This document shows, piece by piece, positions 10,477 through 18,329 of a stretch of 64,000 bases of DNA. The stretch spans positions 124,001-188,000 of the forward strand of contig CAVZDP010000001.1 of assembly GCA_963774075.1 (NCBI GenBank), in the 5' to 3' direction. The notes under the pieces were generated by a model. The model had not been told where the DNA came from. It searched no databases and saw only the letters and a list, made by a program, of their open reading frames with translations. The DNA comes from JBBQNR01 sp963774075 (GTDB lineage: Bacteria; Actinomycetota; Thermoleophilia; Solirubrobacterales; JBBDJG01). A program made the translations under genes and the position numbers. Every line of letters begins with the position of its first letter. The first letter of the stretch is position 1.

Positions 10477-11279
10477 TGGCAGCGCGTCTCAAGGACAGGT
10501 ATCAGAAGGAAATACGGCCGCAGCTGTTCGAGCGGTTCCGCTACAAGAGCCCGATGCAGATACCGCGGGTGGAGAAGATCACGCTCAACATGGGTGTGGG
10601 AGAGGCAAAGCTAAATACCGCGATGCTCGATGCCGCGAGCGAGCAGCTCGCCACGATCTCGGGCCAGCGCCCGCAGGTGCGCCGGGCGCGCAAGTCGATC
10701 GCCAACTTCAAGCTGCGCGAGGGCATGCCGGTCGGCGTGAGGGTGACGCTGCGAGGAGAGCGGATGTACGAGATGCTCGATCGCCTCCAGTCGATCGCCA
10801 TCCCGCGGATTCGCGACTTTCGCGGCCTCAGCCCACGCTCCTTCGACGGGCGCGGCAACTACTCGCTCGGCATTCGCGAGCAAATCATCTTCCCGGAGGT
10901 CGACTACGACTCGATCGACCAGGTGCGAGGCCTCGACGTCGCGATCACAACGTCCGCCAAGACCGACGAGGAGGCCTTCGAGCTGCTGCAATTGCTCGGC
11001 ATGCCCTTCCGGGCCGAGGGATCGGAGCGCCGCGCCGGCACCGCGACGGAGGAGCCTGAGGCCGAGGATACTGAGGAGCCGCCCGCAGCCGAGGAGCCCG
11101 TGGTGGAGGAGCCGCCGGCCGAGGAGCCCACCGCCGAAGAGCCGCCGGCAGAAGAGCCGCCGGCAGAAGAGCAGCCGGCCGAAGAGCCAGCCGCCGAGGC
11201 AGCAGACGAGAAGCCAGCGGCCGAGGCCGATTCCACACCAGACGAAACCGAAGAGGAAGGACAGGAGGAGCAGAGCTGA
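10476..11279 (+). CDS. rplE: 50S ribosomal protein L5 with acidic C-terminal tail
   Basis: 5S rRNA-binding L5 of 267 residues. The core (about 1-188) has RVEKITLNMGVGEA, RRARKSIANFKLREGMPVG and RGNYSLGIREQIIFPE, then ends at LLQLLGMPFRAE. L5 is normally about 180 residues. Residues 189-267 are an extra Glu/Pro/Ala-rich tail with EEPPAEEP repeats. ATG 10476 overlaps the rplX TGA by one base; a GTG one codon earlier is also possible. Confidence 0.93.
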   Translation: MAARLKDRYQKEIRPQLFERFRYKSPMQIPRVEKITLNMGVGEAKLNTAMLDAASEQLATISGQRPQVRRARKSIANFKLREGMPVGVRVTLRGERMYEMLDRLQSIAIPRIRDFRGLSPRSFDGRGNYSLGIREQIIFPEVDYDSIDQVRGLDVAITTSAKTDEEAFELLQLLGMPFRAEGSERRAGTATEEPEAEDTEEPPAAEEPVVEEPPAEEPTAEEPPAEEPPAEEQPAEEPAAEAADEKPAAEADSTPDETEEEGQEEQS

Positions 11280-11282
11280 GAG

Positions 11283-11468
11283 ATGGCTAAGACGTCCCAG
11301 ATCGTGCGCCAGCAGCGCGGCAGCAAGTACAAGACCCGCAACTACCACCGATGCCGCCGCTGCGGACGCGCCCGCGCCTACTACCGCAAGTTCGGTCTCT
11401 GCCGGATCTGCCTGCGCGAGATCGCGCACGAGGGCATGATCCCCGGCATGACGAAGTCCTCTTGGTGA
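11283..11468 (+). CDS. rpsN: 30S ribosomal protein S14, zinc-binding type
   Basis: Short S14 of 61 residues with the zinc knuckle CRRC (24-27) and CRIC (40-43). This is the C+ type, in contrast to the 101-residue zinc-free paralogue of enterobacteria. MIPGMTKSSW is the standard end. It begins three bases after rplE. Confidence 0.96.
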   Translation: MAKTSQIVRQQRGSKYKTRNYHRCRRCGRARAYYRKFGLCRICLREIAHEGMIPGMTKSSW

Positions 11469-11484
11469 GCTTGCCGACGCGGAT

Positions 11485-11910
11485 ATGACCGACCCAGTCG
11501 CAGACTTCCTGACCCGTGTCCGGAACGCCGTAACGGCCGACCAGGACCACGTCGTGATCCCGGCCTCGGGGCTCAACCGCGAGCTCGCTCGGCTGCTCGT
11601 CGAGGAGGGCTACGTGGTGGGCTTCACGACGGACCGGCGTCGCCCGACCGGCCGCGGCAAGCACAAGGTGCGCTCCGAGTTCGACGTGCTCGTCGTCGAG
11701 CTCAAGTACACCGAGGATCGCGAGCCCGTGATCAGCGGACTGAAGCGGGTCTCCAAGCCCGGCCGGCGCGAATACGTGACGGCCGACGAGCTTCCCCGCG
11801 TCCTGGGGGGCATGGGTACGGCAATCGTGACCACGTCCAAGGGCGTGATGACCGCCACCACCGCCCGCCGGGAGCACGTGGGCGGCGAAGTGCTCGCGTA
11901 CGTGTGGTAA
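11485..11910 (+). CDS. rpsH: 30S ribosomal protein S8
   Basis: Primary 16S rRNA binder of 141 residues; in E. coli it represses the spc operon. TDPVADFLTRVRNAV, SKPGRREYV and the RREHVGGEVLAYVW end are typical. The stop TAA overlaps the ATG of rplF by one base. Confidence 0.95.
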   Translation: MTDPVADFLTRVRNAVTADQDHVVIPASGLNRELARLLVEEGYVVGFTTDRRRPTGRGKHKVRSEFDVLVVELKYTEDREPVISGLKRVSKPGRREYVTADELPRVLGGMGTAIVTTSKGVMTATTARREHVGGEVLAYVW

Positions 11911-12443
11911 TGAGTCGAATCGGCAGACTTCCCATTCAGGTACCCAGCGGCGTCGACGTCGATATCGAGCCTGGGCTCGTTCGCGTCAAGGGCCCCAAGG
12001 GCGCGCTGTCGCAGACCGTCTCGCGCGACATGAGCTTCGAGCGCGAGGACTCCCAGCTCGTCGTCAAGCGGCCTACCGACCGCAAGGACCACCGCGCGCT
12101 GCACGGCCTCACTCGCACGCTCGTCTACAACATGGTCGTCGGCGTCACAGAGGGGTTCGAGAAGCGGCTCGAGATCCAGGGCGTCGGTTATCGAGCGCAG
12201 CTCAAGGGCAACACCCTGGAGCTCGCGCTCGGCTACTCGCACCCGGTGAGGATCGATGCGCCGGAGGGAATCGAGTTCGAAGTGCCGTTGCCGACGCAGG
12301 TCGTCGTGCGGGGCATCGACAAGCAGGCCGTTGGCGAGGTTGCCGCACGCGTCCGCAAGATGCGCCCGCCCGAGCCCTACAAGGGCAAGGGCGTTCGCTA
12401 TGCGGGCGAGCACGTCGCACGCAAGGTCGGCAAGAGGGCGTGA
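11910..12443 (+). CDS. rplF: 50S ribosomal protein L6
   Basis: Factor-binding-region protein of 177 residues made of two duplicated domains. SRIGRLPIQVPSGV, VTEGFEKRLEIQGVGYRA and the YKGKGVRYAGEHVARKVGK end identify it. ATG 11910 overlaps the rpsH stop; an in-frame GTG two codons earlier is less likely given the family's MSRIG start. Confidence 0.95.
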   Translation: MSRIGRLPIQVPSGVDVDIEPGLVRVKGPKGALSQTVSRDMSFEREDSQLVVKRPTDRKDHRALHGLTRTLVYNMVVGVTEGFEKRLEIQGVGYRAQLKGNTLELALGYSHPVRIDAPEGIEFEVPLPTQVVVRGIDKQAVGEVAARVRKMRPPEPYKGKGVRYAGEHVARKVGKRA

Positions 12444-12456
12444 GCGGAGCATCGGA

Positions 12457-12816
12457 GTGACCACTGCGCTGCTCGACAAGCAAAGGCGCAAGACGCGCCG
12501 CCGCCGGCGCATCCGCGGCAAGGTGGCCGGAAGCAGGGAGCGGCCGCGCCTGTCGGTGCACCGATCGAACCGCGGAATCTTCGCTCAGCTCGTCGACGAC
12601 GAACGTGGCGTGACGATCGCCTCGGCGAGCTGGATCGAGCCCGATCTGCGCGCGCTGCCCGCGATGGAGCAGGCGAAGCGCACGGGGGAGCTACTGGGCG
12701 AGCGAGCTCGCACCGCCGGCATCGAGACCTGCGTGTTCGACCGGGGCGGGTACAAGTACCACGGCCGCGTCAAGGCGCTGGCCGAGGGAGCGCGAAGTGG
12801 CGGACTTCGCTTCTAG
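12457..12816 (+). CDS. rplR: 50S ribosomal protein L18
   Basis: 5S rRNA-binding protein of 119 residues. The Arg/Lys-rich start, RPRLSVHRSNRGIFAQLVDD and the YKYHGRVKALAEGARSGGLRF end are diagnostic. GTG 12457 is chosen because it gives the usual length and lies after CGGAG. Overlapping longer frames in the other reading frame are not this gene. Confidence 0.93.
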   Translation: MTTALLDKQRRKTRRRRRIRGKVAGSRERPRLSVHRSNRGIFAQLVDDERGVTIASASWIEPDLRALPAMEQAKRTGELLGERARTAGIETCVFDRGGYKYHGRVKALAEGARSGGLRF

Positions 12817-12865
12817 TACCCTCATCCGAGTCGTGAAAGCCGGTACGAAAAGGCTAAGACGCTAG

Positions 12866-13471
12866 ATGGCACGCAGAGATTCGATCAACCCGCAGGGTCT
12901 CGACCTCCAGGAGCGCGTGGTCACGATCAACCGTGTCGCCAAGGTCGTCAAGGGTGGGCGTCGCTTCTCGTTTACGGCGCTGGTCGTTGTCGGCGATGAG
13001 GATCGGCTCGTCGGAATCGGCTACGGCAAGGCGAACGAGGTTCCGCTCGCCATCCAGAAAGCTGTCGAGCGCGCCAAGAAGAGCCTGTTCCGCGCGCCGA
13101 AGCACGGGACGACGATCACGCATCAGGTCCTTGGCCGCTACGGCTCCGCCAAGGTGCTCCTCAAGCCCGCGTCCGAGGGTACCGGCGTCATCGCCGGAGG
13201 GCCCGTGCGCGCCGTGCTCGAGTTGGCGGGCATTCGCGACGTGCTCTCCAAGAGCCTCGGCAGCCAGAACCCGATCAACCTGGTGAAGGCGACGATGGCC
13301 GGGCTGCAGTCACTCAAGCGGCCCGAGCGCGTGGCGGAGCTACGAGGCAAGAGCATCTCGCACGTGCTGGGGATCGAGCGCGGCGAGGAGGCTGCGGAGG
13401 ACACCGGCGAGGCGGAGGCGGCAGCCCCTGAGCCGCCGGAGCCTGCTCCGATCGGCGCACAGGAGGCCTAG
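12866..13471 (+). CDS. rpsE: 30S ribosomal protein S5 with acidic C-terminal tail
   Basis: Fidelity-related 30S protein of 201 residues. The RNA-binding domain LQERVVTINRVAKVVKGGRR and the second domain ILRDVLSKSLGS-like segment (GIRDVLSKSLGSQNPINLV) are intact. Residues about 172-201 form an extra Glu/Ala/Pro tail absent from most S5 proteins. The stop TAG is the first three bases of a short family B hairpin. Confidence 0.94.
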   Translation: MARRDSINPQGLDLQERVVTINRVAKVVKGGRRFSFTALVVVGDEDRLVGIGYGKANEVPLAIQKAVERAKKSLFRAPKHGTTITHQVLGRYGSAKVLLKPASEGTGVIAGGPVRAVLELAGIRDVLSKSLGSQNPINLVKATMAGLQSLKRPERVAELRGKSISHVLGIERGEEAAEDTGEAEAAAPEPPEPAPIGAQEA

Positions 13472-13502
13472 TGGCCCTTCCCGGAACCGAGAAGGACCAC
13501 TA
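13469..13502 (+). repeat. short family B hairpin between rpsE and rpmD
   Basis: TAGTGGCCCTTCCCGG and CCGAGAAGGACCACTA form a 16-base stem with two mismatches. It equals the two ends of a family B element with the interior deleted. The left end is the rpsE stop codon, and AAGGA in the right arm is well placed as the rpmD ribosome site. Confidence 0.75.
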
Positions 13503-13505
13503 GCA

Positions 13506-13712
13506 GTGGCGGCCGAGAGCGTCCGCATCACCCAGCGAAAGAGCGCCAACGGGACGAACCCCGCCCAGCGCGAGACCCTTCGCTCGCTCGGCCTCGGCCG
13601 CATCGGCCGCACGGTCGAGCGCCCGGACAGTCCCCAGCTTCGGGGAATGATCCGCGTGGTCGAGCATCTGGTGGACGTCGATGCGAACTCCGCCGGAGGC
13701 AAGCGTGGCTGA
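13506..13712 (+). CDS. rpmD: 50S ribosomal protein L30
   Basis: Small 50S protein of 68 residues. VRITQRKSANG, QRETLRSLGLGRIGRTVE and LRGMIRVVEHLV are diagnostic. Starts at GTG 13506, with GAGAAGGA of the preceding hairpin as ribosome site. Overlaps rplO by eight bases. Confidence 0.94.
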   Translation: MAAESVRITQRKSANGTNPAQRETLRSLGLGRIGRTVERPDSPQLRGMIRVVEHLVDVDANSAGGKRG

Positions 13713-14211
13713 GCGCGTGGGCCTTCACTCGATCGCGCCTCCCAGAGGGGCGCGCAAGCCGCGCAAGCGCATCGGCCGAGGCGAGGGGTCCGGCTACGGC
13801 AAGACCTCGGGCCGCGGCTCGAAGGGCGCCGGCGCGCGCTCGGGCAGCAAGCGCAAGGCCGGCTACGAGGGCGGCCAGAACCCGCTCCACATGAGGATGC
13901 GGAAGCTGCGCGGGCCGCACATGAAGAAGTCGATGCCGTTCGAGCCTTTCCGGACTCACAGCCAGCCCGTCAACCTCTCGGACCTCAACCGCTTCGAGGA
14001 CAACGCCGAAGTGACGCCGGCGACCCTGCGGGAGAAGGGCCTCGCCAAGCGCAGGCGCACACCGGTCAAGATCCTCGCGCGGGGCGAGCTCGAGCGAAAA
14101 GGGCTCGCGGTCTCCGCCCAGGGCTTCAGCGCCGCTGCGCGTGAGAAGATCGAGGCGGCGGGAGGCTCCTGCACCGTGGTGAAGCCGGACAGCCGAGGAG
14201 ACGGATCGTGA
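13705..14211 (+). CDS. rplO: 50S ribosomal protein L15
   Basis: Late-assembly 50S protein of 168 residues. The flexible Gly-rich N-terminus RKRIGRGEGSGYGKTSGRGSKG and GFEGGQNPL-like YEGGQNPLHMRMRKL are diagnostic. GTG 13705 is chosen because GGAGG lies six bases before it and MAERVGLHSI fits the family; an ATG at 13681 would read through rpmD codons. It overlaps secY by four bases (GTGA). Confidence 0.93.
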   Translation: MAERVGLHSIAPPRGARKPRKRIGRGEGSGYGKTSGRGSKGAGARSGSKRKAGYEGGQNPLHMRMRKLRGPHMKKSMPFEPFRTHSQPVNLSDLNRFEDNAEVTPATLREKGLAKRRRTPVKILARGELERKGLAVSAQGFSAAAREKIEAAGGSCTVVKPDSRGDGS

Positions 14212-15476
14212 TCGCGACCATCGCAAATGCTTTCAGCGTTCCGGAGATCCGACGCAAGCTGCTCTTCACCGCCGCTATCCTGGCGCTCTACAGGATGGGC
14301 GCCTACATCCCGGTGCCGTCGATCAACGTCGACGCGATCAACGACGTCGAGGACACCTTCAGCGGCTCGAACATCCTCGGCTTCCTGAACCTCTTCTCGG
14401 GCGGCGGCCTCCAACGGCTCGCGATCTTCGCACTGGGGATCATGCCCTACATCACGGCCTCGATCATCCTGCAGCTCCTGACCGTGGTCGTGCCTACGCT
14501 CGAGCGCCTTCAGAAGGAAGGGGAGGCCGGGCAGCAGAAGATCACGCAGTACACCCGCTACCTGACCGTCGGGCTCGCAGCGGGGCAGTCGGTCGGCTAC
14601 GTGTACTTCTTCCGCTCGATCGGCAGCGGCGGCACGGACGTGATCGGCCAGATCACCTTCAGCAAGATGTTCCTGATCGTCGTGACTCTGACCGCCGGAA
14701 CCACGCTCCTGATGTGGATGGGAGAGCTGATTACGCAGCGAGGCATCGGCAACGGGATCTCGCTGATGATCTTCGCCTCGATCGTGGCGTCACTGCCGAA
14801 CGGCCTGTCGGCCTGGTGGACGAACCCGGACCAGGTGTTCGTCGTGATGATGCCGTTCATGGCGCTCGCCGTGATCATCGGCATCGTGTTCATCCAGGAA
14901 GGGCAGCGCAGGATCCCCGTTCAGTACGCGAAGCGCGTCATCGGCCGCCGGATGACGGCGGGCGGCTCGACCTACCTGCCGCTGCGGGTCAACATGGCCG
15001 GGGTGATCCCGGTCATCTTCGCCGCCTCGCTGATGGCCTTCCCGCCGACGATCGGGCAGCTGAGCCAGGCCGACTGGGCTCAGGACATCGCGGCCTTCTT
15101 CAACCCGAACGGCTGGGCGTTCGTCGCCGGCGAGTGCTTCTTCATCCTGATCTTCACCTACTTCTATACGGCGGTGACGTTCAACCCGGTGGACCAGGCC
15201 GACAACCTCAAGAAGTACGGGGGGTTCATCCCGGGGGTGAGACCCGGCCGGCCAACGGCCGAGTATCTCGATCGCATCCTCGCTCGGCTCACCTTCCCGG
15301 GAGCCCTCTTCCTGGCCAGCGTGGCTGCGCTGCCGACGATACTCATAAGCCAGACGAGCGCCAACTTCTTCTTCGGCGGCACATCCCTGCTGATCGTGAT
15401 CGGGGTCGCCCTCGACACGGTCAAGCAGCTCGAGGCGCAGCTCATGATGCGCAACTACGAAGGGTTCCTGAAGTAG
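14208..15476 (+). CDS. secY: protein translocase subunit SecY
   Basis: Channel-forming subunit of the Sec translocon; 422 residues with ten predicted membrane helices. MGAYIPVPSIN, GGGLQRLAIFALGIMPYITASIIL and the cytoplasmic-loop GIGNGISLMIF block are typical. Starts at GTG 14208 overlapping rplO, so it is coupled to the spc operon. adk follows after 32 bases. Confidence 0.96.
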   Translation: MIATIANAFSVPEIRRKLLFTAAILALYRMGAYIPVPSINVDAINDVEDTFSGSNILGFLNLFSGGGLQRLAIFALGIMPYITASIILQLLTVVVPTLERLQKEGEAGQQKITQYTRYLTVGLAAGQSVGYVYFFRSIGSGGTDVIGQITFSKMFLIVVTLTAGTTLLMWMGELITQRGIGNGISLMIFASIVASLPNGLSAWWTNPDQVFVVMMPFMALAVIIGIVFIQEGQRRIPVQYAKRVIGRRMTAGGSTYLPLRVNMAGVIPVIFAASLMAFPPTIGQLSQADWAQDIAAFFNPNGWAFVAGECFFILIFTYFYTAVTFNPVDQADNLKKYGGFIPGVRPGRPTAEYLDRILARLTFPGALFLASVAALPTILISQTSANFFFGGTSLLIVIGVALDTVKQLEAQLMMRNYEGFLK

Positions 15477-15508
15477 CCCCCATCCGGGCCCGGCGAGACG
15501 CTTTCGAG

Positions 15509-16183
15509 ATGCCGGAGTTGAATCTCGTCCTGCTCGGCCCGCCAGGCGCAGGCAAGGGCACTCAGGCGAGGCGCCTCGTGGACGACTTCGGCCTGCCCTA
15601 TATCGCGACCGGGGACATGCTGCGGGAAGAGGTGCGCCAGGAGACCGAGCTCGGCGGCAAGGCAAAGGCGTACATGGAGCGGGGCGACCTCGTCCCCGAC
15701 GATCTCATCATCGAGATGATCATGCGGCGGCTCGCGCAGCCGGACACGGCGAACGGCTTCATCCTGGACGGGTTTCCGCGCACTCAGGGACAGGCCGAGG
15801 CGCTGGACGAGGCGCTCGAGAGGTTGGGCCGCTCACTGACGGCGGCCGTGCTCGTCGACGTGAGCGACGACGAGGTCACGCGCCGCCTCTCCGGGCGCCG
15901 CGTGTGCGTAAAGAACCAGCACAACTTCCACGTCGACTTCGACCCTCCCAAGCGACGTGACCGCTGCGACCTGGACGGCAGCCGGCTGGTCATCCGCGAC
16001 GACGACCGCCCGGAGCTCGTACGGCACCGGCTCGAGGAGTACCACGCCAAGACCGAGCCTCTGATCGGGTACTACGAGGACCGCAGCATCCTGCGCCGCA
16101 TCGACGGCACGCGCCCCGCGAGCGAGGTGAGCGACCAGGTCCGCGCCACCCTCGCCGCGGCCCGCCTGGAGGGACAGGTCTAG
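15509..16183 (+). CDS. adk: adenylate kinase
   Basis: Converts ATP + AMP to two ADP; 224 residues. P-loop GPPGAGKGTQ at 10-19, AMP site TGDMLREEV, DGFPRT motif at about 89-94 and the long LID domain. In the LID the usual four-ligand zinc site is only partly kept: C133 and C153 are present, but the partner positions are N136 and D156. The long overlapping frame upstream is not coding. The stop TAG is the first base triplet of a family B element. Confidence 0.95.
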   Translation: MPELNLVLLGPPGAGKGTQARRLVDDFGLPYIATGDMLREEVRQETELGGKAKAYMERGDLVPDDLIIEMIMRRLAQPDTANGFILDGFPRTQGQAEALDEALERLGRSLTAAVLVDVSDDEVTRRLSGRRVCVKNQHNFHVDFDPPKRRDRCDLDGSRLVIRDDDRPELVRHRLEEYHAKTEPLIGYYEDRSILRRIDGTRPASEVSDQVRATLAAARLEGQV

Positions 16184-16344
16184 TGGCCTGTCCCATGACG
16201 TTCGACCTGAAATGGCGGCTTCGGAGCGCCGCCATGCGGCGTCCTCGGTCGCCCGATAGCGCTGCTATCGGGGCTCCCTGCGTCCTTGCCTGGCGCCGTC
16301 CGAACTTCGCCATTTCCTGGCCAACGTTACGAGACAGACCACTA
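16181..16344 (+). repeat. family B structured element between adk and map
   Basis: Terminal inverted repeats of 37 bases with about eight mismatches, beginning TAGTGGCCTGTCCCATGACG and closing at GAGACAGACCACTA. The inner conserved segments GCGTCCTCGGTCGCCC and GGGCTCCCTGCGTCCTTGCC flank a perfect apical stem, CCGATAGC / GCTATCGG. Its left end is the adk stop TAG. It is 164 bp, the same size as the unit at 7460. Confidence 0.82.
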
Positions 16345-16376
16345 GTGGTCCACCCGTTTTGCGAGAAGGACCGTCA
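16342..16376 (+). repeat. short family B-like hairpin before map
   Basis: TAGTGGTCCACCC and GCGAGAAGGACCGTCAG align with the two arms of the short unit at 13469 and sit head-to-tail with the 16181 element. AAGGA in its right arm precedes the map GTG by a suitable distance. The stem is less perfect than in the rpsE copy. Confidence 0.55.
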
Positions 16377-17150
16377 GTGATCATCCGCAAGACGCCGGAG
16401 GAGATCGAGGCGATCGCCGCCGCCGGCGAGGTCGTCGCGCGCTGCCTCACGATGCTGAGTGCGAGCGCCCGCGCCGGCGCCACGACAGCGGAGCTCGACC
16501 GCGCCGCCGAGAAGTTCATCCGCAGCCAGGGGGGCGAGCCGGCGTTCAAGGGCTATCGCGGCTTTCCGGCCTCGATCTGTACCTCGCCCAACTCGATGGT
16601 TGTGCACGGCATCCCGGGGCCCTACACGCTCGAACGTGGAGACATCCTCTCGGTCGACGTCGGCGTGGAGCTCGACGGCTGGATCGCCGACGCGGCCCTC
16701 ACGGTGGCCGTGCGCCCCCTCAGCCCCGTGGCGACCAAGCTGCTGCGGGCCACCCGCCAGGCGCTGGAGGCCGGCGTCGAGCACTGCCGCCCGGGACAGC
16801 GGCTCGGCGATGTCTCGAGCGCCGTACAGGAGCGCGTGGAGCAGGACGGCTTTTCGGTCATCCGCTCGCTCGTCGGCCACGGCATCGGGCGCCAGATGCA
16901 CGAAGACCCCCAGATCCCCAATTTCGGGGAGCCCGGCAAGGGCCCCCTGATCGAGGAGGGGATGGTCTTCTGCATCGAGCCGATGGTCTGCGTCGGCGGC
17001 CACAGCGTCCGGATGGGCGATGACAACTGGGCTATCTACTCAGAGGACGGCTCTCTGACGGCCCATTTCGAGCACACCGTGGCGGTCACCGCGGACGGCC
17101 CCCGAGTGCTCACCCCATGGCACCTGAAGGCCGAGAAGGCCGCCGCCTGA
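16377..17150 (+). CDS. map: methionine aminopeptidase, type I
   Basis: Removes N-terminal Met from new proteins; 257 residues. IIRKTPEEIEAIAAAGEVVAR is the type I start. The metal site is formed by the Asp pair in SVDVGVELDGWIADAAL, His in GHGIGRQMHEDP, Glu in FCIEPM and Glu in AHFEHTVAV. GTG 16377 is preferred; a TTG at 16359 lies within the repeat hairpin. Its stop is followed by a 160-base gap where infA would normally lie. Confidence 0.94.
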   Translation: MIIRKTPEEIEAIAAAGEVVARCLTMLSASARAGATTAELDRAAEKFIRSQGGEPAFKGYRGFPASICTSPNSMVVHGIPGPYTLERGDILSVDVGVELDGWIADAALTVAVRPLSPVATKLLRATRQALEAGVEHCRPGQRLGDVSSAVQERVEQDGFSVIRSLVGHGIGRQMHEDPQIPNFGEPGKGPLIEEGMVFCIEPMVCVGGHSVRMGDDNWAIYSEDGSLTAHFEHTVAVTADGPRVLTPWHLKAEKAAA

Positions 17151-17310
17151 GCCCTGGAGCCCTCTGCTAGCATTTTCGAGACGTCTGCCGGGTCGCACGG
17201 CCCGGGCAGGCTGCGTTAGGCTCTGCGGTTCGTTTCCTGGGACCGCGGAAGCGATCTCTCGATAGCGATTCCGGCAGCCGCGTGGCCGCCGCGAGAAGGA
17301 CTGGAGAAAC
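17151..17310. other. map-rpmJ spacer, infA absent
   Basis: This 160-base spacer has no frame long enough for initiation factor 1 (about 72 residues), which usually lies here. TAGCAT at 17168-17173, preceded by TGC, fits an extended -10 box, so a promoter for the rpmJ-rpoA segment is possible. No -35 is recognised. Confidence 0.5.
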
Positions 17311-17424
17311 GTGAAGGTCAGAGCATCGGTGAAGCCAATGTGTGAGAAGTGCAAGGTGATCCGCCGCCGCGGATCCGTGCTCGTGATCTGCAAGAACCCC
17401 CGCCACAAGCAGAGGCAGGGCTGA
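17311..17424 (+). CDS. rpmJ: 50S ribosomal protein L36
   Basis: A 37-residue zinc-ribbon ribosomal protein. MKVRASVKPMCEKCKVIRRR and ICKNPRHKQRQG carry the Cys11, Cys14, Cys27 and His32 zinc ligands of the C+ form. It starts at GTG 17311 behind a GGAGAAAC ribosome site. The 160 bases before it lack infA. Confidence 0.95.
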   Translation: MKVRASVKPMCEKCKVIRRRGSVLVICKNPRHKQRQG

Positions 17425-17486
17425 ATATTGGGCAGCTTCGCTGACACCTACGGTCCAGAACGCCGGCCTATGGCCGTCGCCTGAAC

Positions 17487-17870
17487 ATGGCTCGTATCGC
17501 CGGAGTAAACATCCCACTCAACAAGCGAGTAGAGGTCGGCCTCACCTACGTGTACGGGCTCGGCCCCTCTCAGGCCAGGAAGCTCCTCGAGAAGACCAAG
17601 GTCGACCCGAACACCTACGTGAAGGACCTCACCGAGGACGAGGTCGTGCGTCTGCGCGAGGCGATCGACGAAGACCTGATGGTCGAGGGCGATCTGCGCC
17701 GGGAACGCTCTCAGGACGTCAAGCGCCTGACCGAAATTGGCGCCTACCGCGGTATGCGCCATCGTCGCGGCCTGCCGGTGCGCGGCCAGCGGACGAAGAC
17801 GAACGCTCGCGGGCGCAAGGGTCCGCGGCGGGGCCAGGTCGCGCAGAAGAAGAGGGTCGGTAAGCACTAA
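17487..17870 (+). CDS. rpsM: 30S ribosomal protein S13
   Basis: Head protein of 127 residues contacting P-site tRNA and S19. ARIAGVNIPLNKRVEVGLTYVYG and GAYRGMRHRRGLPVRGQRTKTNARGR-type ends are diagnostic. The spacer from rpmJ contains a small CGGCC-TAT-GGCCG hairpin. Starts at ATG 17487. Confidence 0.96.
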   Translation: MARIAGVNIPLNKRVEVGLTYVYGLGPSQARKLLEKTKVDPNTYVKDLTEDEVVRLREAIDEDLMVEGDLRRERSQDVKRLTEIGAYRGMRHRRGLPVRGQRTKTNARGRKGPRRGQVAQKKRVGKH

Positions 17871-17915
17871 GTGCGCTCGGCAAGTCGCTACCGCGCCCAT
17901 AGGCAGGAGCACTAG

Positions 17916-18317
17916 GTGCCTCCAGCACGCGGTAAGAAGGGCAGCCGTGCCCGGCGAAGGGTGCGCAAGAACGTTCCGTTCGGCCAGGCCCACATCAAGA
18001 CGTCGTTCAACAACACGATCGTCACCCTCACCGATAGGGAGGGGAACGTGATCGCGTGGGAGTCGGCCGGCGGAGCCGGTTTCAAGGGCTCGCGCAAGTC
18101 GACCCCGTTCGCGGCGCAGGTGACTGCGGAGTCCGCCGCGCGCAAGGGCATGGAGCACGGCCTGCAGAAGGTCGAGATTTTCGTCAAGGGCCCAGGATCG
18201 GGCCGCGAGACCGCGATCCGGTCGCTTCAGGCGACCGGGCTCGAGATCGCCGGCGTCAAGGACGTTACGCCTCAGGCTCACAACGGTTGCCGGCCGCGCA
18301 AGCGCCGTCGCGTCTGA
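17916..18317 (+). CDS. rpsK: 30S ribosomal protein S11
   Basis: Platform protein of 133 residues. AHIKTSFNNTIVTLTDREGN, GFKGSRKSTPFAAQ and the HNGCRPRKRRRV end are diagnostic. Starts at GTG 17916 behind AGGAG. rpsD follows after 12 bases. Confidence 0.96.
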   Translation: MPPARGKKGSRARRRVRKNVPFGQAHIKTSFNNTIVTLTDREGNVIAWESAGGAGFKGSRKSTPFAAQVTAESAARKGMEHGLQKVEIFVKGPGSGRETAIRSLQATGLEIAGVKDVTPQAHNGCRPRKRRRV

Positions 18318-18329
18318 GGGGTTCGGGAG

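Noticed and set aside
14714..15508. Long plus frame upstream of adk in the secY region
   Set aside because: It is a shadow of secY in another frame with Arg/Gly/Pro-rich composition; adk starts at 15509.
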